Assembly: GCF_900221005.1 (NCBI RefSeq)
Contig: NZ_OBQI01000002.1
Span: 1-64,000 of the forward strand
Length of the DNA: 64,000 nt
Direction: 5' to 3'
DNA from: Blastococcus aggregatus
Lineage (GTDB): Bacteria > Actinomycetota > Actinomycetes > Mycobacteriales > Geodermatophilaceae
Below the pieces are notes generated by a model that searched no databases, was not told the DNA's origin, and was given only the letters and a program-made list of their open reading frames with translations. Positions 50,395 through 57,393 of the stretch are shown here, one piece after another. A program made the position numbers and the translations under genes. The number at the start of each line of letters is the position of its first letter. Position 1 is the first letter of the stretch.

Positions 50395-50876
50395 CCCAGC
50401 CGCACCTTGGACCAGGCGACGCGGAGCGCGGAGATCAGCTCGTCAGGCGACGAGTTGTTCCCGGTGATGGAGCCGAAGCGCCCCAGGCGGAAGCGACGGC
50501 GACTCGGCTCGCTGACGGTGATCGCGACGATGTAGATGTCCTCTGCCTCCCGGTTGAGGTAGCGGAGCGCGCCGGAGACGTCGCCGTCGCTGATCAGCTC
50601 CCGGAGTTTCGCCGACACCTCGTCGGCTTCCTCGCCCTCCACCGGGTGCATCCGCCGGTCACGGAACTCGAACCGCTCGACCCTGAAGCCCCGATCGCTC
50701 AGTGCGGCGACCAGTCGCACGAACGCATCGGTGCCGAGGCGCGGCACGTGCAGGGAGGCGTCGTCCGACTCCAGCTCGTCTGGCCCCTTGGCCAGCGGGT
50801 TCTCCACGGCGTCGAGCTGCTCAGACCCGTCCCCGCGATCGCGGAGGACGAGCTGAACGGGGGGCACGTTCGACAT
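50391..50876 (-). CDS. unknown soluble protein, first gene of island A operon
   Basis: A 161-residue protein without a recognised domain. It starts MSNVPPVQLVLRDRGDGSEQL and contains DAFVRLVAALSDRGFRVERFEFRDRR and a C-terminal SPDELISALRVAWSKVRLG helix; overall alpha/beta with high Arg and Asp. ATG 50876 is chosen over a longer open frame because the upstream extension is Pro/Ser/Gly-rich and the coding signal begins here. It leads the three-gene operon; a promoter would lie in 50877-51051. Confidence 0.65.
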   Translation of the reverse strand: MSNVPPVQLVLRDRGDGSEQLDAVENPLAKGPDELESDDASLHVPRLGTDAFVRLVAALSDRGFRVERFEFRDRRMHPVEGEEADEVSAKLRELISDGDVSGALRYLNREAEDIYIVAITVSEPSRRRFRLGRFGSITGNNSSPDELISALRVAWSKVRLG

Positions 50877-51051
50877 ACTGCCCGCCCCTGCTGATGGTTT
50901 CGCCCGGGGGCGATTTTCGCCCGCTAACGATCCAGCGACGGCCGGGACGGCGTCGCCGTAAGTACTGGCTCGGTGGGGCTCGACCCCCGGTCCGCCGCAG
51001 CAGCTCCGCGACGAGGACGGCGGCCGGGGATCGAGGTCTAGTGGGTCACCG

Positions 51052-51470
51052 TCAGGCGCGGACGCCCCGGACGATGTCGAACGCCTTGGACCGGGCGACG
51101 GCGAGATCACACGTCGACCAACCGACCAGGCCGAAAGAGCCCGACTCGACCATGTAGCGCTCCTGGAGCACGGTCACCTGGAGCGCCGTCCGGACGCCGA
51201 GGATCAGCTGCCGGAAGTCGCCGGTGAATACGTCGCTGGTGTCGTTGCTCGTCCCGGTCGTGAACGCCGTACCGACCTGCGACGTCGTGAGCCGGCGGAC
51301 GCCGTCGAGGTAACCGGGGGCGGCAGGTACGCGCCCGAGCCGTCCTTGAGCTTCGCGAGGGTGCGCGCGGTGCGATCGGCCATGATCTGGGCGGTCGGCT
51401 CCTCGTTCACGTCCCGGCAGGACCACTCGTCCGGTGAGAGAACGTCTTCTTATCGCTCTCCAGGGCTTGG
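51052..51470 (-). pseudogene. HK97-type major capsid protein remnant with frameshifts
   Basis: The minus-strand segment reads TTSQVGTAFTTGTSNDTSDV, then FTGDFRQLILGVRTALQVTVLQERY and ends DLAVARSKAFDIVRGVRA, characteristic of the C-terminal part of tailed-phage HK97-fold capsid proteins. Just upstream, AQIMADRTARTLAKLKDGSGAYLPPP belongs to the same protein in another frame; the frames meet in a C5 run near 51318-51322. Another shift is needed near 51440. Only the C-terminal third of a ~300-400-residue capsid is present, so it is a degenerate gene. Confidence 0.7.
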
Positions 51471-51678
51471 ACAGGTCGCCCGGGATCTGCGGGCCGTGGT
51501 CGGGGCAGCCAGCCCGGGTAGATACGCCCGCCGGCAATGCAGCGGGGTGGGCGGCGCCCGTTTTGTCACTGCTGCTCGACCATGTGGATATCTGCGCGCC
51601 AGACCCATCGAACCTGACATTCTGACGCCGTCGGCGAGGTCACCTGCCTCGCGGCCACACAGGCTTCGGAGCGCACGC

Positions 51679-51975
51679 ATGGACTACAACGCGCGGGTCG
51701 AGCTCGACTCCCACGACTTCGACGAGGTGGCCGTGGACGTCCTGATGGACGTCGTCGCCGACCATCGCGGTGTCGTTGCCCGGGCGGTGCATGGCGGCCG
51801 CGTCGAGCTGATCTTCACCGTGCCGGCCGATTCGATCCGGCTGGCGACGGTCACGGCGCTGTCCGTCGTTCTGGCCACCGGGCACGAGGTCTACGCGCTC
51901 GAGGTGCTGCCCACCGACGAGTTCCACCGGCGCACCGACCGCAGAGAGCCGGCCGAGGTCGTCAGCTACCCCTGA
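51679..51975 (+). CDS. small unknown protein of island A
   Basis: A 98-residue protein: MDYNARVELDSHDFDEVAVDVLMDVVADHRGVV, later TGHEVYALEVLPTDEFHRR. It is rich in Asp, Val and Ala and predicted alpha/beta, with a ferredoxin-like feel but no assigned family. It is one of the few plus-strand genes in the island and is monocistronic. ATG 51679 has GAGCGCACGC rather than a strong Shine-Dalgarno upstream. Similar short orphan proteins are typical of phage-derived DNA. Confidence 0.55.
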   Translation: MDYNARVELDSHDFDEVAVDVLMDVVADHRGVVARAVHGGRVELIFTVPADSIRLATVTALSVVLATGHEVYALEVLPTDEFHRRTDRREPAEVVSYP

Positions 51976-52051
51976 CCGCCGGCCGCCGCGCCACCGAAAG
52001 CAACCGCCCCACCTTCCGTCATGGGCGGTGGGGCAGTTGTCGCTTCCGGCG

Positions 52052-53524
52052 TTACGGAAGGCTCTCGCAGGCGAGACCGTCTCTGTCGTTGCCATCGAGT
52101 CCGGCGACGTCTCCGTAGGCGGGGAAGTACCGGTCGAACCAGGCCTGAGCTTGGGCTCGGGTGGAGAAATCGCTGCAGTTCATGGTGTCCCCAGGATTCC
52201 CGACCGACACCGGCGGCGGTGGCGGGGGTGGCGGCGGCGGAGGGAGGGGCGCGGGCCTCGTGACAGGTGGCGGCGGAAGGGGTGCCGGCCTGGGCGCAGG
52301 CGGCGGCGCGGGCACCGCACGAGGAGCGGGGCGCGGTGGGACGACCACCACCGGCGGCTGGTCCCGCGGCGCAGGCTGGGCCACCGGAGGGGGCGGGGTT
52401 GGCGACTGCCGCTCCGGCACATCCACCACCACACCAGCCGGCAGCGGCTCGTTCGGGCAGGCCGACAGCACCGTGGCGATCGCGTTCCTCTCCGCCTGGG
52501 TCATCCACAGGTCATAGGTCGCCTTCACGGCCACCTGCCGGGCAACGTAGGCGCAGCGGTAGGACTTGTTCGGGGGCAGCCAGGTGGCGGCGTCCCCGTC
52601 GCCCTTCTGCATGTTCAGCGGCCCGTCGACGGCCAGCAGGTTCAGCGGATCGTTGGCGAACGCCCGACGCCGGTCCTCCGGCAGCTGCTGGGCGCCCTTC
52701 TGCCAGGCGTCCGACAGCGCCACCACATGGTCGATCTGCACGTCGTCACTGGTGGTCTGCCCGCGCTGAAACGCGATGGTCTTCGGCGAGTACGGGTCGG
52801 CCAGGGTGCCGGTCAGGACCACACAGTTCTGTGTTCCGGGCTTGAACGTCTCGGCGGTCAGGTCCCGCTTCAGGATGTCGTTGCGGGTGTCGCAGCCGTT
52901 GCGGTCGGTGTCGACCCATCCGGAGCCGAACAGGTCACGGTCGTAGCCCGTGCGCGGCGCACGTCCCTTCACCTCGATGGCGGCCAGGGCGGCCAGTGCG
53001 GTCGTCTGGCCGGCTCCGGCGACGGCCTGTTCGACTGCCTGGTCGGGCAGCTGACCAGGCTCGCCGCTGCCTTCGGGGACTACCCGTTCCTCGGCAGCGA
53101 CCAGTGACTCTTCCGCGGCTCGAATCTCGGCTTCCTCGGCCGCTTCCGCCTCCGCGCGTTCGGCCTCGGCCTTCTGGTCGGCTGCGCGTTCGCGCGCCTC
53201 CGCTTCGCGGTCTGCGGTCTCACGGGCGGCCTCTGACGCCGCGCTGGTCGTGTCCGTCGGTGTGGGTGGCGATGCCACGGTGCCCACGATCATCAGTCCG
53301 ACGGCGGCCGCGGCGACGCCACCAGCAACCTTCCGACTGCCGATACCCGGCAGGCGGCCGCGGGCCACCGCCACCAGCCCCACGATCAAGCCGATGAGCC
53401 CGATCATGACGACTCCGCCGGCCCACCCACTCGAAGCGAAACCAGCGATCACCAGCAACAGGGCGAAGCCCCCGGCCGCGATGCCCACGCCGCGCCAGAC
53501 GCGCGCACTCCTGCTACCTGCCAT
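52052..53524 (-). CDS. membrane-anchored HNH (DUF1524-like) nuclease with Excalibur domain
   Basis: A 490-residue protein in clear modules: two transmembrane helices (about residues 15-80), a Glu/Ala-rich coiled coil, an HNH nuclease core of the DUF1524/GmrSD type (DHVVALSDAW then DPLNLLAVDGPLNMQKGD), a Pro-rich linker (about 365-435) and a C-terminal Excalibur calcium-binding motif (GLDGNDRDGLACE). The catalytic HNH histidine and asparagines are intact. The nuclease is probably displayed on the cell surface. ATG 53524 was chosen; longer frames add non-membrane residues. It is common in phages and plasmids of actinobacteria. Confidence 0.8.
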   Translation of the reverse strand: MAGSRSARVWRGVGIAAGGFALLLVIAGFASSGWAGGVVMIGLIGLIVGLVAVARGRLPGIGSRKVAGGVAAAAVGLMIVGTVASPPTPTDTTSAASEAARETADREAEARERAADQKAEAERAEAEAAEEAEIRAAEESLVAAEERVVPEGSGEPGQLPDQAVEQAVAGAGQTTALAALAAIEVKGRAPRTGYDRDLFGSGWVDTDRNGCDTRNDILKRDLTAETFKPGTQNCVVLTGTLADPYSPKTIAFQRGQTTSDDVQIDHVVALSDAWQKGAQQLPEDRRRAFANDPLNLLAVDGPLNMQKGDGDAATWLPPNKSYRCAYVARQVAVKATYDLWMTQAERNAIATVLSACPNEPLPAGVVVDVPERQSPTPPPPVAQPAPRDQPPVVVVPPRPAPRAVPAPPPAPRPAPLPPPPVTRPAPLPPPPPPPPPPPVSVGNPGDTMNCSDFSTRAQAQAWFDRYFPAYGDVAGLDGNDRDGLACESLP

Positions 53525-53714
53525 GCCGTGTGCCCCTGTCCCCCGTGCGAACCTGGACCGTATCGGTCGATGGGTGCAGGGGCCAGGAACCTCTCGGAAC
53601 GACGTGACGTGAGGTAACGAGGCGACACGTCCGTTCGCAACAGGAATAGGGCCCCTGAGCCCCGCCCGCAGCTTCTCTGACCAACTCATCAAGGTGAGCA
53701 GGAAGCGGGGGCTA

Positions 53715-53743
53715 GGTCAATACGACGGTCAGGACACGTCTAT
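53715..53743 (+). repeat. island A boundary repeat, right copy (att-like)
   Basis: AGGTCAATACGACGGTCAGG plus ACACGTCTA, 27/29 identical to 47997-48025. The sequence continuing to its right (to ~53860) is again weakly similar to that right of the left copy. yifB sequence does not resume here, so a further element must follow. Confidence 0.7.
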
Positions 53744-53994
53744 CCGACCTCTCCGACCAGGCGCGGACCGGATGCCCCGGGGTCGAGGCGTCACGGACGA
53801 AAGGCATCACCATCCACTTCTCGCACAGGGGGGACGCGTAGAGACAGCTGAACAGCGAGAACTGTGCGGGCAGTCGTGGGTGACGGTGCGTGGCGGCCAG
53901 CGACCGTGGGAACGGGTCCACTTGCGTGGCCGCACGGTAACGGGCAGTCCCCGGGCCGATACCGTTACGACACCGACCCGGAAGGGACCCTCGC

Positions 53995-54162
53995 ATGGCT
54001 TCACGCCGACGTGGTGCGTACCTCGTCTACCTGCTGCGGGCGAACACGCCCCACCGGCCCCGTCGCCTGCACCGCCTCAGCGACATGGACGGCCAGGGCA
54101 CCGACCTGCTTGAGTGCATCCACAAGGCGCTGACGGACCTGGGACCCAGCATGGCAACTTAA
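53995..54162 (+). CDS. small basic protein ending in the 44-bp repeat
   Basis: A 55-residue Arg-rich protein, MASRRRGAYLVYLLRANTP then HRLSDMDGQGTDLLECIHKAL. The stop codon TAA lies inside the 44-bp direct repeat (54152-54195), so its last few codons are supplied by the repeat. This may mean the original 3' end was replaced on integration. Composition and a leader GAAGGGACCCTCGC suggest it is real, but the evidence is thin. Confidence 0.4.
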   Translation: MASRRRGAYLVYLLRANTPHRPRRLHRLSDMDGQGTDLLECIHKALTDLGPSMAT

Positions 54163-54195
54163 GGACGGTCGCAGCCGATCGCCGCGCGGTGCCAC
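54152..54195 (+). repeat. 44-bp perfect direct repeat, left copy
   Basis: Identical to 63903-63946 over 44 bases, with different sequence on each side; it starts TGGCAACTTAAGGACGG and ends GCGGTGCCAC. The two copies are 9751 bp apart in the same orientation. An attachment-site pair or a recombination scar is the likely explanation. Confidence 0.85.
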
Positions 54196-54728
54196 ACTGG
54201 CGGGGCGGCACGGCGCAGAAGATCCTCGCTGACCACATCGAGACGTACAGCATGCAATCGGGCAGCGCCGGACGCCGTGACCGGCTGCGGGCCGCAGCAC
54301 GGGAGTATGCGACCCCCGCCGTCCCGGCCGCGCTGGTGTGGATATTCGGCGTCCGGCCGCAGGCCGTGGCTGAACTCATCGCCGGGCTGGCGGCGCTGAC
54401 CGCGCTCCTCTTCGCTCTGCTCATCCTGGTGTGGCAGCAGGGCATCCAGATCAGGAACGACCCCCGCTGGAGGACCACGGACCCCGTGGTGACGATGGTC
54501 GATGACCTGCGGGCGAACCTCACGTACTCGTCCGCCCTGTCGCTGTGCCTGGTGGCTGGCCTCGTCGTCGCCGCAGCGACAGCGCCGCAGGCCCCCGAAG
54601 GCCAGCCCGACCCGGGGCTCTCGCTGTGGTGGGCGGTCCCCCTGACGTGGCTGGCCGCGCATCTGGTCGTCGTGTTGATGGGCATTTTGCGCCGCCTGCG
54701 GAGCACGTACTTGGAGCTGACCACCTGA
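54189..54728 (+). CDS. membrane protein with two helical pairs
   Basis: A protein of up to 179 residues (158 from ATG 54252) with strongly hydrophobic segments near WIFGVRPQAVAELIAGLAALTALLF and later SALSLCLVAGLVVAAA and WWAVPLTWLAAHLVVVL, so three to four helices with a short cytosolic loop (RNDPRWRTTDPVVTMVDDL). No family recognised; small multi-helix membrane proteins in defence islands are often effectors. GTG 54189 lies inside the 44-bp repeat, so the start codon could be supplied by the repeat. Confidence 0.5.
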   Translation: MPHWRGGTAQKILADHIETYSMQSGSAGRRDRLRAAAREYATPAVPAALVWIFGVRPQAVAELIAGLAALTALLFALLILVWQQGIQIRNDPRWRTTDPVVTMVDDLRANLTYSSALSLCLVAGLVVAAATAPQAPEGQPDPGLSLWWAVPLTWLAAHLVVVLMGILRRLRSTYLELTT

Positions 54729-54794
54729 CGGCTGCCCGACCACCGAGGCGGGAGACACTGCCCCCATGACCAGCGCGCGTCAGGACCCCGTCAC

Positions 54795-55175
54795 GTGCCC
54801 GGTGATCTCGGTTCGTTCCAATACCGGGTACCGGTTGGTGGGCGAGACCGGATCGCTGGCCGTGAACCTGTACGCGGCGGGCACACCCCCATGCACGGGT
54901 TCGCCTCAAAGCGACCCATCGCCACCGGCGTGGCACAGGTGCGCATCGGAGACGAGCTGCGGGTGGAGCGGCGCGGCGACGGGTGGGTGGCGCTGGACGA
55001 CGAGGGCGTGGTGGGCACCCTCCGGTGGCTGGCCAGCCGGGACGGCAAGCCGGACATGAACGGCCTGATGCTGCGCTTCCCCGCGCACGGCGTCCTGCGG
55101 GTGCGGCAGCTGGTGGTGGGACCGGACGGCTTGGTCAAGGACGTGGGCGGTGAGGTTACGCCTGCTTCCAGGTGA
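54795..55175 (+). CDS. unknown protein, probably frameshifted near 54890
   Basis: The convincing part is residues after ~32: RIGDELRVERRGDGWVALDD, then GVVGTLRW and LRFPAHGVLRVRQLVVGPDG, a small beta-rich domain with no assigned family. The first 32 residues look out of frame. In the next frame 54766-54890 reads CPVISVRSNTGYRLVGETGS then LAVNLYAAGTP and fits better as the real N-terminus. One extra C in the C5 run at 54886-54890 would join the two. So the gene is either 54766-55175 with a frameshift or starts at ATG 54891. Confidence 0.45.
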   Translation: MPGDLGSFQYRVPVGGRDRIAGREPVRGGHTPMHGFASKRPIATGVAQVRIGDELRVERRGDGWVALDDEGVVGTLRWLASRDGKPDMNGLMLRFPAHGVLRVRQLVVGPDGLVKDVGGEVTPASR

Positions 55176-55199
55176 CTTCTTCTCCGAGGGACGGATGCT

Positions 55200-55559
55200 G
55201 TGAAGGGTGACGAGGCCCGGGTGGTGGCGGCCTTCTGCGCCTACCTGACGGCTGACGGCTGGGCCGTCCAGACCGGGGTCAAATGGGTGGACGTGGTGGC
55301 CCGGCGGGACGGGCGGACGATCTACGCCGAGGTGAAGGGCAGGGCGGGGCCGGACACAGGGACGGCGCTCGACATCCTGTACGGGCAGCTGTTGCGGCGC
55401 ATGGAGGGCGAAGACGTGCCCGGCGTTCGCTACGCCGTGGTGGTCCCCGACGTGGCGGTCACTTCAGCGCAGCGGGTCCCGGCATGGGTACGGGCACGGC
55501 TGCGCATCGACGTGTACGTGGTAACCGAGGACGACCAGGTCACTCTGGCGGCAGGGTGA
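55200..55559 (+). CDS. small PD-(D/E)xK nuclease-like protein
   Basis: A 119-residue protein with the restriction-endonuclease core: VKWVDVVARRDGRTIYAEVKGRAG gives Asp and ExK in the right spacing (about residues 29-46), preceded by a helix EARVVAAFCAYLTADGW. This is a minimal nuclease fold, probably metal-dependent DNA cleavage or a VRR-like/restriction accessory role. GTG 55200 has GAGGGACGG upstream. It lies 24 bases after the frameshift-prone gene on the same strand and could be expressed with it. Confidence 0.65.
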   Translation: MKGDEARVVAAFCAYLTADGWAVQTGVKWVDVVARRDGRTIYAEVKGRAGPDTGTALDILYGQLLRRMEGEDVPGVRYAVVVPDVAVTSAQRVPAWVRARLRIDVYVVTEDDQVTLAAG

Positions 55560-55627
55560 CCCGTCAATGTCCGCTAGACGGGACCACCACCTCTGCCACA
55601 TGACGGCCTGGACTGCGTGACCGCAGG

Positions 55628-56290
55628 TTAGGGGGGTGGAGGGGACTTATCCGTCGTGCGACGCGACGAGAAGTGACGGCGGCGACGCTCCGGCGGTTGC
55701 TCCTCCACCATCACCCAGCGGGTCAGCTTCTCCATTTGCACAAAGCTGGCGTCCACCCTGGACAAGGTGAGGCCGGCGTTCTGATCCCACTCATTCGCGT
55801 CGTCCCCCTCGCTGAACTCGAGCCGACCTAGCACGTCCAGCATGGCCCTTGTCACGGCTTCGTTGTGATCAGCCAGCTGCGGCAGCAAGGACCAGACGTT
55901 CGAGTCGCTGACAACGACGCGCGCGGTCCACAGCGCCCGCTCATGGGCCGCAGCGAGCTCGCGGTACATGTCCACGAGGGTCTGAGCCGGTCTTTGCCCT
56001 TCGGGTCGGGCGAAGTGAGCGGCGGCAATCAGTCGGCGCGTAGCACGGGACCACTCCCGGCCGGTGAGCAGCACGTCCACGAGAGCATCGCGCTGCTCGA
56101 CGCGCCGCTTCTCGTGCAGGTCCAGGCGGCGCTGCTCGGCTCCGTGCCGCTGGGTCCAGCGCACGCCCAGCAACGCGAAGCCGCCCGCGATGAGCGCCGT
56201 CACGATGCTGAGCCACCACGGCGCTCCCCCAGTCCCCACGGACGGGGACGCTACGGACAGCTTGCCCTCACGGTCACCCCTCCGCGTCAC
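55628..56290 (-). CDS. single-pass membrane protein, unknown
   Basis: A 220-residue protein with one N-terminal membrane helix (PWWLSIVTALIAGGFALLGV, about residues 24-43) and a charged, helical cytosolic part (RRLDLHEKRRVEQRDALVDVLL). The remainder has no known domain; the C-terminus is basic and Pro-rich. Stands alone on the minus strand between plus-strand genes. Function unknown. Confidence 0.55.
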   Translation of the reverse strand: MTRRGDREGKLSVASPSVGTGGAPWWLSIVTALIAGGFALLGVRWTQRHGAEQRRLDLHEKRRVEQRDALVDVLLTGREWSRATRRLIAAAHFARPEGQRPAQTLVDMYRELAAAHERALWTARVVVSDSNVWSLLPQLADHNEAVTRAMLDVLGRLEFSEGDDANEWDQNAGLTLSRVDASFVQMEKLTRWVMVEEQPPERRRRHFSSRRTTDKSPPPP

Positions 56291-56739
56291 ACCCGGAGAC
56301 CAACGAAGCTAGCGACCCGGCCGGTTGACGACTCCTCCGAGTTGGGGACCTGAGGTTCCGGCCTGTCGCCGGCCAGGTCAGCGAGCAGCGATGGAAAGAA
56401 GGCGGGACGTCACCGGTTTAGTTGACTGCTTGGCCCATCGAGCCGCTCGGTCGCGCGTCGCGCAGGGCGCGGACGTAGGCGTGTGCCCTCCGGACGTCCC
56501 GTTTGGTCTCGCGCGATGGAACGGCGGGTCGCGGTGCGGGGCCCATGACGCCCGGTGACAGGGCCGCTGTAACGCTCGGTCTCAGCGATCAGCCGCTGGC
56601 GCCCCAGCATGAGCGCCGGCGTGTGCAGAGGAGTCAACTCAACACGGGGGCAGTCCCCCGTGTGACAGACCAGGGTCAGCCTCTTCGTCCCGGGGTGAGT
56701 GCCCGCCGCGCGGCCGCCTGGCGAGCCGCCCAGACCCCG
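56291..56739. other. 449-base stretch without a convincing gene
   Basis: Short open frames exist on both strands but overlap one another and show no protein-like composition or start signal. No tRNA, CRISPR or large inverted repeat seen. It may be degenerate element DNA. Confidence 0.5.
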
Positions 56740-57060
56740 TCAGAGTCGGTCGATCCAGGTGTCCTCGTCGCGGCTGTCCCAACTCGACGTCGATCGCGCC
56801 TGCGGCGCAGATGTGGACGCCAGCCGCTCTAGTGCGCGCAGCGCCTCAGCGCGGGTCAGCGACCGCAACGAGTCGACCGGCCGTCCTACGGCGACCTCGA
56901 TGGCCTGCTGCCGCTCGGCCGTAGCAGTGAGGCCGCGGGCGGTCAACGCCTCCCTCAGGGAGTCGACCATCCAGCCGGCGAGAGGCTGCTCAGTGGGGAC
57001 GATGGGCTGATCGGGCTCACTTGGTGGATCCTCGCCGAAGAGTGAGAGGTCGCCTGGCAC
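56740..57060 (-). CDS. small unknown protein
   Basis: A 106-residue acidic protein: GWMVDSLREALTARGLTATAERQQAIEVAVGRPVDSLRSL, then TRAEALRALERLA. It has a helix-loop-helix look similar to SAP-like or helical DNA-binding modules, but no family is certain. The N-terminal part is Pro/Asp-rich. GTG 57060 is the likely start. Confidence 0.45.
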   Translation of the reverse strand: MPGDLSLFGEDPPSEPDQPIVPTEQPLAGWMVDSLREALTARGLTATAERQQAIEVAVGRPVDSLRSLTRAEALRALERLASTSAPQARSTSSWDSRDEDTWIDRL

Positions 57061-57211
57061 GGGCGCAATGCTAGGAGGACGGGACTGCTGCGACTTCAGT
57101 TGACAACTCGTTTTGCGCGACCTTGCCCCCCGGGGAAGATGTCGCTGTGCCCAAAACGCTCCTGCCGTCTGAGAAGGTGATGCTCGTCAGGACCCAGCGA
57201 GCCGCGTGACT

Positions 57212-57231
57212 CTGTCAGCACCTGCTGACAG
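57212..57231. promoter_or_regulatory. perfect palindrome upstream of the methyltransferase operon
   Basis: CTGTCAGCA-CC-TGCTGACAG has 9-bp perfect arms and ends nine bases before the GTG at 57241 and 158 bases before the methyltransferase ATG. The size and position suit a dimeric repressor operator. A transcription terminator is less likely because no U-tract follows. Confidence 0.45.
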
Positions 57232-57240
57232 GCTGGTCGG

Positions 57241-57393
57241 GTGACCACCCTCGCTGCCGCTTCAGAAGGCACTCTGGCGAGGCCTGAAGTGCCACTGTCG
57301 CCAGACCTGCTGGCCCGAGCCGCCGACTACGCCGCGGCCGCCCGAGCGGTAAGCACCTTGTCGGCGACCGCCGTCCGGCTGGGGCTGTCATGA
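57241..57393 (+). CDS. short ORF resembling an integrase N-terminus
   Basis: A 50-residue frame whose middle, LARAADYAAAARAVST, resembles the start of the core-binding domain of tyrosine integrases (typically AADYARASRAxNTRRAY). The following residues SATAVRLGLS do not continue it, so this may be a truncated integrase start or a small gene coupled to the methyltransferase: its TGA overlaps the ATG at 57390 (ATGA). Both readings are tentative. Confidence 0.35.
   Translation: MTTLAAASEGTLARPEVPLSPDLLARAADYAAAARAVSTLSATAVRLGLS

Larger units (their letters stand above)
47997..53743. mobile_element. island A: phage-derived integrated element in yifB
   Basis: A 5.7-kb segment between imperfect direct repeats. 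It holds a zinc-ribbon protein, an HTH protein, three overlapping unknown genes, a broken capsid gene, a small plus-strand gene and an HNH nuclease. Support for mobility: it interrupts yifB at a sharp boundary, has flanking repeats and contains phage capsid debris. No intact integrase was found, so it may be decayed or mobilised in trans. Confidence 0.6.

Noticed and set aside
53525-53692. Longer N-terminus for the HNH nuclease gene
   Set aside because: The extra 56 residues are not membrane-like or conserved-looking, and ATG 53524 directly precedes the membrane helices.
53712-53996. 94-residue minus-strand frame over the right boundary repeat
   Set aside because: Overlaps the repeat and lacks protein-like composition; no counterpart of equal length at the left copy.
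56325-56832. Overlapping short frames in the gap of island B
   Set aside because: Frames on both strands overlap, with high Arg/Pro and no start signals; none can be preferred.
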